DNA from: Buxus sempervirens
Taxonomy: Eukaryota > Streptophyta > Magnoliopsida > Buxales > Buxaceae
Direction of reading: 5' to 3'
Assembly: GCA_947561395.2 (NCBI GenBank)
Contig: OX387185.1
Span: forward strand, 35,816,213-35,880,212
DNA length: 64,000 nt
The notes under the pieces were generated by a model. It was given only the letters and a program-made list of their open reading frames with translations. It ran no database searches and had not been told where the DNA came from. Made by a program: the position numbers and the translations under genes. Of the stretch, positions 11,213 through 20,634 are shown one piece after another (the first letter of the stretch is position 1; every line of letters starts with the position of its first letter).

Positions 11213-13885
11213 ATGGCTAGGAGTCGTTCCCGAGTTAGAGAGGAGGCTGACCCAGCTGATCAGCCCTCCTCTTCGCGGGCTCGTACGGAGGCGAGTTCCA
11301 GTGCTACCTTGTCTGAGCCATTGGATGTCTCCAGGGAGAGCTCTGCTGAGGTAGGCTTTCAAAAAAAATTTTTTCATTCTTTCTTCATTCTCCTTTTACA
11401 TCAATCTTCACACCTTTCTCTTTGAAATTTAGCCCGTGGTTGCACTGGCTCGGGGTCGAGGCAGAGGCAGAGGCAGAGTTCAGGATCAGGCCCCTGAGGG
11501 CGAGAGAGGCCGTGGTAGAGGCCGAGGCAAAGCCAGAGATATGGCTCCGGAGGGGGTTGCTGTTGCTCTGGCAGGGGTCTCTGAGGAGTTGAGGGCTTCT
11601 GTTCAGGATACAGAGCTTCTCCATGGCTTGGATAGCCACCCCTCCATGTGCATCAGGGCGGATGTGCCGCTTCCGTACCATTCTTCCCATCTGCGGGGTA
11701 GTTGGGGGAGATTTAGTGAGTTAGCTCAGTCATTGTCTTCGGCACTCAGGCGGGAGTTTGGGAGATGTCATCTGGATCACTTCCTCAGCATTCCATCATT
11801 CAGAGCCGACCGTCCACTCATCTTTGCCATGATGGAGAGATACTTCCCAGACACACAGTCGTTCCACCTGCCGGACGTGGAGCTGGGGATCCGCCCCTCC
11901 GATTTTGTGATGATTACTGGCATTCCTCTGACGGGGCGGACCATCGTCTTGGAGCGGCCTTCTGCAGAGGATATGGGACTTCTCCTGGGATATCAGGCCC
12001 TGCCACCTACTGCTTGGGATGGGCGGAGCGGCCGGCTCTCCATTAGCTGGCTGCGGGAGAGTCTGGCTCGACATTTTGAGGGGAGGCACGAGACTGTCTC
12101 TGTGGAGGATGCAGCCTTTGCGCTGATCTTCCGACATGTATTCCTACTGATGTTGGGGAGCTGCTTCTTCCCGGAGGATACGACTGGTGTCAGTCCGCTC
12201 TTTTTGGACGCCTTGAGAGATTTCCATCAGACCCGCCAGCTAGCATGGGGTCGGCTTATCTATGGGACCATCTTGGCCGGGCTGTGCCGAGCGGTTCGAG
12301 GCTTAGCTTCTCCGAGAGGTGATGGAGTCAGCAGCCGGTTTTTCTGCATGATTCTACAGGTATTGCATTCATCTGTCTGGTTTAATTACTTAGGCTTTAT
12401 CTTTTCTTGGCTGATTTTTCTTTTGCTAGGTGTTCATGTACACCTATATGACCTTCTTCCGCCCCTCCCCTGTTCCTGAGGTCGCAGATTTTCCAGTGGC
12501 TTTGCGATGGTCGGCCCAGGTCCGGGATGCTGATAGGAGTCAGCCTCGTACTGCCCGGGTGCACTTAGACCGTGCCCGCCGATCTGATGTAAGCCTTATT
12601 TTTTTCTTTTCTTTCCTTTCCTGTATCTTGACTGTACCTGACAGTTTCCCTTTTTTGCAGCTCCTTCTGTCCCGATTTGATGACGTGGATGTTGGGGTGG
12701 CTCGTGAGATGGCGGTACAGGACGCCTTCGATAGAGATCGACGACGTCAGCCCTACCAGTGCTTCCTCGGGAGGCTTGGTAGGGTGATGTACTTAGGAGA
12801 GCGCCTGTACTTCCAGCATACCAGCGCACTTCGCATCCCCGTCCCTCCTCCTCCTGTGGGTCCCGACACACTCCTTCCCGGCTTCGACGTGGATCAGTTT
12901 GATCATTTTCTGGATGCAGAGGGGCTCACAGTAGCCGGAGATTACGACGAGTGGTTCCAGAGGGTGTCTATTGGATGCTTGATGGATCGACCCACTCGTG
13001 CCGGGGTGACTGAGATCGGCGGGATCCGTATCCGGATCCATGAGGACACCGTAAGTCTTATACTCTTTATATTTTCATCCTTTTTTTTTTTCCTTATGCA
13101 TTTCTGTCCCTTCTTCTGTTCTTGTTGGCAGGTACACGAGCTGAATACCATCCGGGACCGGTTTGAGAGTCAGCGGGCTGCGATCGATGATATGATCGCG
13201 GAGCACGATGCGGTCGTGGCCCAGCGGGATGCCCGGATCAGGGAGCTGGAGGCCTTAGTTGCTGAGCTCCAGTCTAGACAGGTATCTGGCCTTCTCATAT
13301 GTTCATTTCTTTCATTATTTTCCTGTTTCTGCTATTCTGATATGCTTGTTTGACTTGTGCAGGGCCCGGTCCATGATCAGGATGCCTTCTTTGAGCATGA
13401 TTTCCTGATTCCTGACCCATCTCCTGCTCGGGCCTCTGATCCCGAGGATGCCCCAGCGGCTGGTCTTGACGAGCCGGATCCTCCTGCTCCTTCTGCAGAT
13501 ATTCCTGGTATGATCTTCTTTTAATTCTACTCTTTTATTCTTCCTTATATCTGAGTCTTCTGATTTTTCTCTTTTCTGTGGACTTAGCTACTTCTGATCC
13601 TGGCCCTCTGCTGCTGATGCTGGGCCTTCTGGAGCTGCGGGAGCAGAGGATGCTTTGGATGAGGGCCCAGTTGGGCCGGTTGCTGCTGAGCCCGAGGCTT
13701 CTTCCCCAGATTCTGCTCCTGCTCCTCCCCCAGATCTCGAGGATTATTGCTTGGAGTATCAGCTTCAGCAGGTGGTAGGTCGGCATCCTCACCATGCAGC
13801 CGAGCGGATCCTTGCATACTCTAGAGGCCGAGCACTTTGGGGGAGAGGCCGTAGAGGTGGACGCGGCCGAGGACGCGGGGGATGA
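11213..13885 (+). CDS. Plant mobile domain (PMD) protein, antisense gene 1 of element B, one frameshift
   Basis: Seven exons with GT-AG introns of 70-82 bp: 11213-11350, 11433-12359, 12430-12588, 12661-13050, 13132-13281, 13363-13507, 13588-13885, about 735 residues. Start: ATG directly after a splice acceptor. The N-terminus is Ser/Arg-rich, followed by GRGRGRG repeats. A PMD-like domain covers roughly residues 70-440 (FHLPDVELGI, ITGIPLTGR, RLIYGTILAGLCRA). A heptad-rich coiled coil fills exon 5, exon 6 is acidic, and the C-terminus ends in RG repeats. One base is missing in exon 7 near 13607 relative to A, shifting the frame; otherwise it is intact. PMD proteins are known in plants as MAIN/MAIL-type nuclear factors and as genes carried by transposons. 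Function within the element is unknown; a nuclear nucleic-acid-binding role is inferred from the RG tails. Confidence 0.85.
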
Positions 13886-14109
13886 TCCTGCATAGGAGTA
13901 GATTAGGATTTTTTCATTTTCATGTATTTATATCATCATCCCTGTACAAAACTTCCAGATATATATGAAAAAAAACTTTTTATTCATTCTATCATGTCTT
14001 GCACATCTTTTGCTCTCAATTTTATGCAATTATGACATGTAAGCAGGTAAAACAGGTAAAAAATTCGGATTTTTTCATCCTTAGCTTTTTTTTTTGCATT
14101 TTTTCTCGG
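13886..14109 (+). other. 3' flank of antisense gene 1 and spacer to gene 2 promoter (B)
   Basis: AT-rich, with a TGTACAAAA motif near 13945 like the one after gene 2, probably the polyadenylation region. No canonical AATAAA and no gene is visible. Confidence 0.5.
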
Positions 14110-14268
14110 TATCTGGTCTGACATACCGGATACATTGATTGGTCTTTGTATCCGGTCTGACATACCGGATATTCATGGAATCCTCTGTATCCGGTATACT
14201 TATCCGGATATTACTAAAGCCTTTGTATCCGGTCTGAGTTACCGGATATGTTAAAAGATGCTATAAAT
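14110..14268 (+). promoter_or_regulatory. Promoter of antisense gene 2 (B): four dyads and TATA box
   Basis: Dyads start at 14110, 14149, 14188 and 14226 (periods 39, 39, 38), followed by TATAAAT at 14262-14268. The gene starts at 14379. A's copy has the same arrangement in reverse (36847-36985, TATA at 36827-36833). The spacer of the dyad nearest the gene (TCTGAGTTA) equals A's, so the cassette moved with its promoter. Confidence 0.8.
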
Positions 14269-14378
14269 GCAACCTGCCTCGGGATTTGAGCATTTTTTAC
14301 GAGTTTTTGAGTTTAGAAACCCCCTTTTTCGCCTTTTTCCTCCTCTTCTTGAGTTCTAGCTTGCTCCCATCACATCCA

Positions 14379-16115
14379 ATGGAATCCGGATCATCTTCTG
14401 CCCCATTACTAACTGTCCACACTGCCTCCCCTGCAAAACAACCTTTTAGATCAAAACCCCCAAATCTCACTAGGTACAACCCTGTGGATTCCTTTTACAC
14501 AAGGTGGGTTAACTCTATGACCCTAGATGAGGAGAGGAGATGGGGTACTACCAACCTAGGCCATACCCTGCTCATTCCCAAGGTTTCCTTCAGGTGGGAG
14601 ATTATAGAGGCCATGATTGGTCATTGGGTTCCTGATCTCAACTTGTTCCGTTTTGGGAACCATGAGATGACCCCAACCATTGAGGAGGTGGAAACCATCC
14701 TGGGCCTGAGGTTTGATGAGAAGGTGGTGAATCCACCTCTTAGGCCCAGTTACAAGAAGGAAGCTTCTACTTTTTTGGGCATAGGGAAGAAGGACTTGGG
14801 GGATTCTGACACCCTTTTGACCCTATCTAAGGCTTTTTTGACTGAGAAGCTTTTGAGGGGAGAAGATAAGGAGGCCCGATTCCATGCGTTGACCCTGATA
14901 GTGGTCAACCAGTTGCTTTTCCCACGGGAGGATGACGAGGTGGACTTGGCCTTGATTTCCGTGATATGCCAGGTTAGGGAGCGGGAGAGGTTGGCCCCTA
15001 TGATTTTAGCTGGAATATATCAAGCTTTGACTGATTGCTACAACAGGAAGTCGAAACGCTTCTTAGCATGTGCCCAGATCCTGCAGGTAAAAAAGTTTTT
15101 TTTTTTTTTGTTTTTTTTTCTTTTTTCTTTTTTTCTTGCTTTTTGGCTTTCTTTCTGCCTTTTTTGCTTCTTTTTTTTTTCTTTTTCTTTTTTTTTTTTA
15201 TATACAGTGTGCTGACATATCTCTCCTCCTTTGCAGCTTTGGCTACTTGATCATTTGAGCCAGATTGAAGAGATCAATCGACACTTCTTCCCGAGTCTGA
15301 AAGTCCCTCTCTTGATGAGCAACAGGGGGTGCCCCGATATTCCAGGGGGCAAACAGGGCTGGTTCACTTTCTTGGGCTCGCTTCAGGATGACCAGGTGAG
15401 ATGGCCTGGTACTTATCAGCCTAATGCGGAGACAGTGATTAGCTTCCGAGACCGCAACTTTCTGATTCTGGCTGGCCTGAGGCATGCAGTGCTTTATCTT
15501 CCTCTGCGGGTCCTTCGTCAGTACCGTGCGACCCAGGGGATTATCATCCCATGTGGATATGAGGATCGTCTTGGGCCCCTTTCTATGAAGCTAAATGCCT
15601 GGTTGATGAAGGAGTGGTCCTATGTCCGCTTTATGCATGGTCCAGTCTTCTCAGAAGCCCATGTGAAGGATTATCTTTTCTGGATCAAGGAGCAGATACA
15701 GACTCAGGCCCCAATACCCGAAGATCCTCCTGTAGTCTTGGCTCCCATCTATGAGGACATTCTAGAGTCTGAGCGGGCTTCTCATAAGCGGCTTCAGCAA
15801 ATATGGGTACGGGAGGCCCAGGAGCTCAGGATACAGGGCGCTTATCTGGAGAGGCAGCTTGAGGAGCAGATCTCACGCCGTATTGCCGTGGAAGAGAAGC
15901 TGGAGGAGCAGAGGCAGGCTCGTTGCTTTGAGGTCCGTATGATCCGGCAGAAGTACCAGGATACTTTGGCCAGCCTTAGAAGTATGCGGATTAAGCAAGC
16001 CCTTTCAGATGAGGTCATTTCCTTCCTAAGTGATCCCGCTGCAGAGGGGGCTTCAGGAGTCATTGCAGCTCAGGCAGCTCGGATTCGGGGGCTTGAGGAG
16101 CGGCTAGGAGATTAG
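14379..16115 (+). CDS. DUF7745-type protein, antisense gene 2 of element B, intact
   Basis: Two exons, 14379-15086 and 15237-16115, joined across a T-rich GT-AG intron, give 528 residues with no lesion. The start is the first in-frame ATG, conserved in A at 36717. Residues about 30-390 resemble the plant DUF7745 family (LFRFGNHEMTPTIEEVETIL, RFLACAQIL, RHAVLYLPLRVLRQYRATQG). Residues about 400-510 are Arg/Glu/Gln-rich and form a coiled coil. AATAAA lies at 16193-16198. The family is common in plant genomes near retrotransposons and has no known activity. Intactness beside slightly damaged neighbours suggests the gene was functional at insertion. The identification is from memory of conserved motifs. 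Confidence 0.82.
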
Positions 16116-17047
16116 CTTTATTTCCTGCACATTTTTCATACCTTTGTACAAAATTGAATTCCAATAGTGGAAATACAAAGAATTTAATTCAAAATAAAGT
16201 TTTTATATTATTGGCCTCAGAATGCTTAGATGCTTGTAAAAACAAAGGTTTTATGAAAAGTATTTGATTTCTCATCACTGGCCAAAGTATAATTTTTCCT
16301 TTTTTATTTTTTTTGTTTTTTGAAATTTGGTCCATGCACTTAATCACCTATAATTAAAAGAATTAGAACCAGGTTAAATAATGAAAAGGATAGTCCAGAA
16401 AATACTGAGGGATCAGAACCGTCCATCTTAGGACCTTTAGAGTCATTCCCAAATGCCAAAACTGCCCCATATAACTCATGCCGATTTTGCTTGAAGCTCA
16501 GATCCCCATGATCAACTCAACCTCTGATTTTCTTTCATTTTTTCTTATATATATTTTTTCTTTTTTTGACAATGTTGCCCCTAGCGCCAGTTACGGTTTT
16601 CACTAGGGCCGGCTTCTGAATTCCGTCATCACCCATCTTACTCTGATATTTGAATGAACAAGCTAAGATCACCGAGGGCTTAAAAATAGGACGAAATAAA
16701 GGCTAGGCTCAGTTTATGAAAGAAAGGGTATTAAAGGCCCAAAATTTTCAAGTGTGGAAATAGGTCAACCGGATTTACAGTCATGATAAATTTAACCATT
16801 TTTCCCCACATTGCATTTTTTGCATCTTTTTTTCACACTTGGCTTTCATTTGCCATTTCCATTGCTTTTCCTCTCTTTTTCTTTTTCTTTCCTCACTTTT
16901 GCCCCAATTGATTTTGCCCCAATTTGACTGTAAATCCGGTTTGGGTTGATCAAAGAAACGAACCGGCTCAATTTGGCTAGACTAGGGATTTGAATTTTGA
17001 AGGAAATAAAGAAAAATGGCCTCGGATCATTTCCTAGAAATATTCAC
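16116..17047. other. Convergent intergenic region between antisense gene 2 and pol (B)
   Basis: Holds the gene 2 polyadenylation signal and the sequence following the pol stop on the other strand. It aligns with 33993-34961 of A. No reading frame is conserved. Sense and antisense transcripts converge here, so their 3' ends may overlap. Confidence 0.6.
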
Positions 17048-20000
17048 TCAAAGAAAATACCTTTTTACCGCATCAGAGTTAATGGGCTCAGGAAAATCTG
17101 ACCCATCCATTTCTGCTAAGATGAGTGCTCCCCCTGATAGGACTTTCTTGACGACATATGGGCCTTCCCAATTGGGCTTGAACTTACCACGGGGGTCTTC
17201 CAAAAATGGTAGAATTTTCTTTAGCACTAAGTTTCCCTCTTGGAAAGTTCTGGGCCTCACTTTCTTATTGTAAGCCCGGGCCATTCTCTTCTGGTACAAC
17301 TGTCCATGGCAAAGCGCTTTCAACCGCTTTTCTTCTATCAGGTTAAGTTGATCATGTCTCGACTGGATCCATTCGGCTTCTTCTAGTTCTGCTTCCATGA
17401 GCACTCGGAGTGATGGGATCTCTACTTCCACGGGCAAGACTGCTTCCATCCCATAGACTAGGGAGTATGGGGTTGCCCCAGTTGAAGTCCGGATCGAGGT
17501 TCTGTAGGCATGTAGAGCAAGTGGTAGCATTTCATGCCAATCTTTGTAACTCACTACCATCTTCTGAATGATTTTCTTTATATTCTTGTTGGCTGCTTCT
17601 ACTGCCCCATTCATCTTTGGCCTGTACGGAGCTGACTTGTGGTGGGTGATCTGAAACTGCTCACACATTTTCTTCACGTCCTTGTTCTTAATATTTGAAG
17701 CATTGTCTGATACAATGGCACTTGGCAGTCCATAGCGACAAATGATGTTGTGCTTCAAAAATTTGATCACATGGTTGCTGGTGATATTTGCATATGAAGC
17801 TGCTTCCACCCACTTAGTGAAATAATCAATTGCCACCAAAATGAATCTGTGCCCGTTCGATGCCTTAGGGGAGATCATGCCGATGACATCTATGCCCCAC
17901 ATAGAGAAGGGCCAGGGTGATGTCATGTTGTGCAGCTCACCTGGGGGTGCATGCTTATTATCTGCGTAGATTTGGCATTGGTGGCACCTCTTGACATGTA
18001 TATAGCAATCATGTTCCATGGTTGTCCAGTAGTATCCCAGCCTCAGGATCTTCTTAGCCAGCATGTGCCCACTCATATGGGGCCCACAGACTCCTCCATG
18101 TACAGTCTCAATTAGCCTTTCCGATTCAACCTTGGCAACACATCTTAGCAGAATGTCGTTATGTGACCTCTTGTACACATGTCCACCACTTAGCAGAAAT
18201 TGACCAGCCAATCTCTGTATTGTCCTCTTCTCAGTAGCAGTGGCATTTTCTGGCAGACTCCGATTATTCAAGAACTTCTTGATATCCAGAAACCATGGTG
18301 CTTCTTCTTCTGGTGCTCCCTCTAGAACGAGACAGTAAGCCGGTTCATCTCGGACCTCAATTTCCAGTGGTCTGATGTCTACTCCTTTTGGTATGCTGAC
18401 CATTGAAGCCAAGGTGGCTAGAGCGTCTGCAAATTGATTCTTGGCCCTTGGCATATAGTTGAAGGAAATTCGAGTGAAATTTGTGCTTATTTCTTCCAAA
18501 TACTGGTGATAGGGGATCAATTTGTGATCCTTGGTTTTCCACTCACCAGTTGTTTGGAAGATGATAAGACTCGAATCCCCGTATACGTCAAGTTCCTCAA
18601 CTCCTTGATCCATGGCTGCTTGCAATCCAATTATGCATGCCTCATATTCTGCTATGTTATTGGTGCACTGGAATCTCAGCTTTACTGCAATTGGGATATG
18701 TGAACCATCTGGTTTAACCAAGACTGCCCCTATTGCGTTCCCATTCATGTTGGCGGCCCCATCGAAGAACATCTGCCAAGAACTCTCACTGTCCTCATCT
18801 TCAGTGTACAGAATTGCCTCATCTGGAAAGTTGGTCTTCAAGGGTTGATATTCTGGCAAAGGATGTGCAGCCAGGTGATCAGCTATGGCTTGACCTTTGA
18901 TCGCCTTCTGGGTGATGTATGTGAGGTCAAATTCGGACAGTAGCAGTTGCCACTTTGCTGTTCTGCCAGTCAGTGCCGGTTTCTCAAATAAATACTTCAG
19001 CGGGTCCATCCGGGATATCAATAGTGTGGAGTGACTAAGGAAATAATGCCTTAGCCTCTGAGTGGCCCACACTAGAGCACAGCAAGTCTTTTCCAATGGT
19101 GAGTATTTGGCTTCATATTCTGTGAATTTTTTACTCAGATAGTAAATTGCCCTTTCTTTTCTACCAGTCTCATCATGCTGCCCCAAGACACATCCCATCG
19201 ATGTTTCCAACACTGACAAGTACAGGATCAGCGGTCTTCCTGGAGTCGGTGGCACTAGCATAGGTGGGTTCAGCAAATACCTCTTTATTGTGTCAAATTC
19301 CTGCTGGCAGTCCTTATTCCAGACCGTAGGGTTATCTTTCCTCAAAAGTTTGAAAATTGGTTCACAGATAGCAGTGAGCTGTGCTATGAACCGGCTTATG
19401 TATTGAATCCTTCCAAGAAAGCCCCTGACCTCCTTCTCGGTTCTAGGTGCTGGCATTTCAATTATGGCCTTGGCTTTAGCCGGGTCAATTTCAATTCCTC
19501 TTCGGCTCACTATAAACCCCAGTAACTTCCCTGATGTAGCCCCAAAGACGCCCTTAGCCGGGTTAAGCCTTAAGCTGTACTTCCTGAGACGATCAAACAC
19601 TTTCTTCAGGTTGATCAAGTGGTCCTCCTCTTTGCATGATTTGGCAATCATATCGTCCACGTAGACCTCCATCTCCTTATGAATCATGTTATGAAATAGT
19701 GCAGTCATGGCCCGCTGGTATGTTGCCCCAGCGTTCTTAAGCCCAAACGGCATGACTGTATAGTGGAATGTGCCCCAAGGTGTGATAAATGCTGTTTTCT
19801 CTTGATCTTCCTTAGCCATCTTGATCTGATTATATCCTGAGAACCCATCCATGAAGGAAAACAGGCTATGTACAGCAGTATTATCGACCAGAATGTCGAT
19901 GTGTGGAAGCGGAAAATCGTCCTTTGGGCTTGCCCTGTTCAAGTCTCTATAATCCACGCACATTCGGACCTTCCCGTCCTTCTTTGGTACCGGCACTATG

Positions 20001-20632
20001 TTTGTGAGCCACTCAGGGTACGTAGAGACTGCCAAAAACCCGGCTTGAAATTGTTTGACCACTTCGTCCTTGACCTTCAAGGTCCATTCCGGCTTCAATC
20101 TTCTCAGCTTCTGCTTAATCGGCTTAACCCCTGGCAAAATTGGCAACTTGTGCACCACCATGTCAGTGTCCAACCCCGGCATGTCCCGATACGACCAAGC
20201 GAACACATCTTTGTAGTCTGCCAAGAACTGTGACATTTCATTTTTCTGCACAGACAAGCATGACCCGATTTTTACAATTTTTGGGTCATCTTTGGTCCCA
20301 AGGTTTATGGGTATGGTCTCCTCAATATTAGGTTGGACCCCCTTTTCATGACGTTCCAATTGGTATTCAATTTCTTTTGGAACGTCTTCTTCTTCGACCT
20401 CGGTCTCTTCTTCAACCCCCATGAGATCAAAGTCGAGCTCAAGGTCGAAGTCATATTCAACCCGGTCCAATTCGGTCTGATTATATGGCTCATAAGTGGT
20501 TTGGACTTTTTTGAAAAAATTAAATTTTCTAGAAAAAATAGAAAAATCTTTTTGGGCTTTTTGTGGGCCTTCTAAACATAATTCCCCTGAAGACGAAGGC
20601 CCATTAGAACCTTCAGGGAAATGGCATTCCAC
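17048..20632 (-). CDS. pol: RT-RNase H-RNase H-integrase polyprotein of element B
   Basis: Open for 1194 codons. An acidic stretch (residues 55-90) precedes RT at about 175-385 with YVDD at 334-337. The first RNase H (about 470-590) lacks the usual first Asp and is probably inactive. A second, archaeal-type RNase H (about 617-750) keeps D624, E662, D686 and D736; dual RNase H is diagnostic of the Tat lineage. The integrase has zinc ligands H852, H856, C883 and C886 and catalytic D915, D976 and E1012 (DD35E). No chromodomain. The apparent start is not an ATG in A, and the frame is entered from the upstream gag-pro frame by -1 slippage at the A9 run (20641-20649) or by splicing. All catalytic residues of the second RNase H, RT and integrase are intact. 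Confidence 0.95.
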   Translation of the reverse strand: MECHFPEGSNGPSSSGELCLEGPQKAQKDFSIFSRKFNFFKKVQTTYEPYNQTELDRVEYDFDLELDFDLMGVEEETEVEEEDVPKEIEYQLERHEKGVQPNIEETIPINLGTKDDPKIVKIGSCLSVQKNEMSQFLADYKDVFAWSYRDMPGLDTDMVVHKLPILPGVKPIKQKLRRLKPEWTLKVKDEVVKQFQAGFLAVSTYPEWLTNIVPVPKKDGKVRMCVDYRDLNRASPKDDFPLPHIDILVDNTAVHSLFSFMDGFSGYNQIKMAKEDQEKTAFITPWGTFHYTVMPFGLKNAGATYQRAMTALFHNMIHKEMEVYVDDMIAKSCKEEDHLINLKKVFDRLRKYSLRLNPAKGVFGATSGKLLGFIVSRRGIEIDPAKAKAIIEMPAPRTEKEVRGFLGRIQYISRFIAQLTAICEPIFKLLRKDNPTVWNKDCQQEFDTIKRYLLNPPMLVPPTPGRPLILYLSVLETSMGCVLGQHDETGRKERAIYYLSKKFTEYEAKYSPLEKTCCALVWATQRLRHYFLSHSTLLISRMDPLKYLFEKPALTGRTAKWQLLLSEFDLTYITQKAIKGQAIADHLAAHPLPEYQPLKTNFPDEAILYTEDEDSESSWQMFFDGAANMNGNAIGAVLVKPDGSHIPIAVKLRFQCTNNIAEYEACIIGLQAAMDQGVEELDVYGDSSLIIFQTTGEWKTKDHKLIPYHQYLEEISTNFTRISFNYMPRAKNQFADALATLASMVSIPKGVDIRPLEIEVRDEPAYCLVLEGAPEEEAPWFLDIKKFLNNRSLPENATATEKRTIQRLAGQFLLSGGHVYKRSHNDILLRCVAKVESERLIETVHGGVCGPHMSGHMLAKKILRLGYYWTTMEHDCYIHVKRCHQCQIYADNKHAPPGELHNMTSPWPFSMWGIDVIGMISPKASNGHRFILVAIDYFTKWVEAASYANITSNHVIKFLKHNIICRYGLPSAIVSDNASNIKNKDVKKMCEQFQITHHKSAPYRPKMNGAVEAANKNIKKIIQKMVVSYKDWHEMLPLALHAYRTSIRTSTGATPYSLVYGMEAVLPVEVEIPSLRVLMEAELEEAEWIQSRHDQLNLIEEKRLKALCHGQLYQKRMARAYNKKVRPRTFQEGNLVLKKILPFLEDPRGKFKPNWEGPYVVKKVLSGGALILAEMDGSDFPEPINSDAVKRYFL

Positions 20633-20634
20633 TA

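Noticed and set aside
15395..15400. A second intron in antisense gene 2 at CAG|GTGAG
   Set aside because: The frame runs through it with conserved family residues on both sides and the same continuity in A.
11213..16115. Host PMD and DUF7745 genes into which the element inserted
   Set aside because: The same two genes occupy the same place and orientation in element A, and F keeps the gene 1 promoter, so they belong to the elements.
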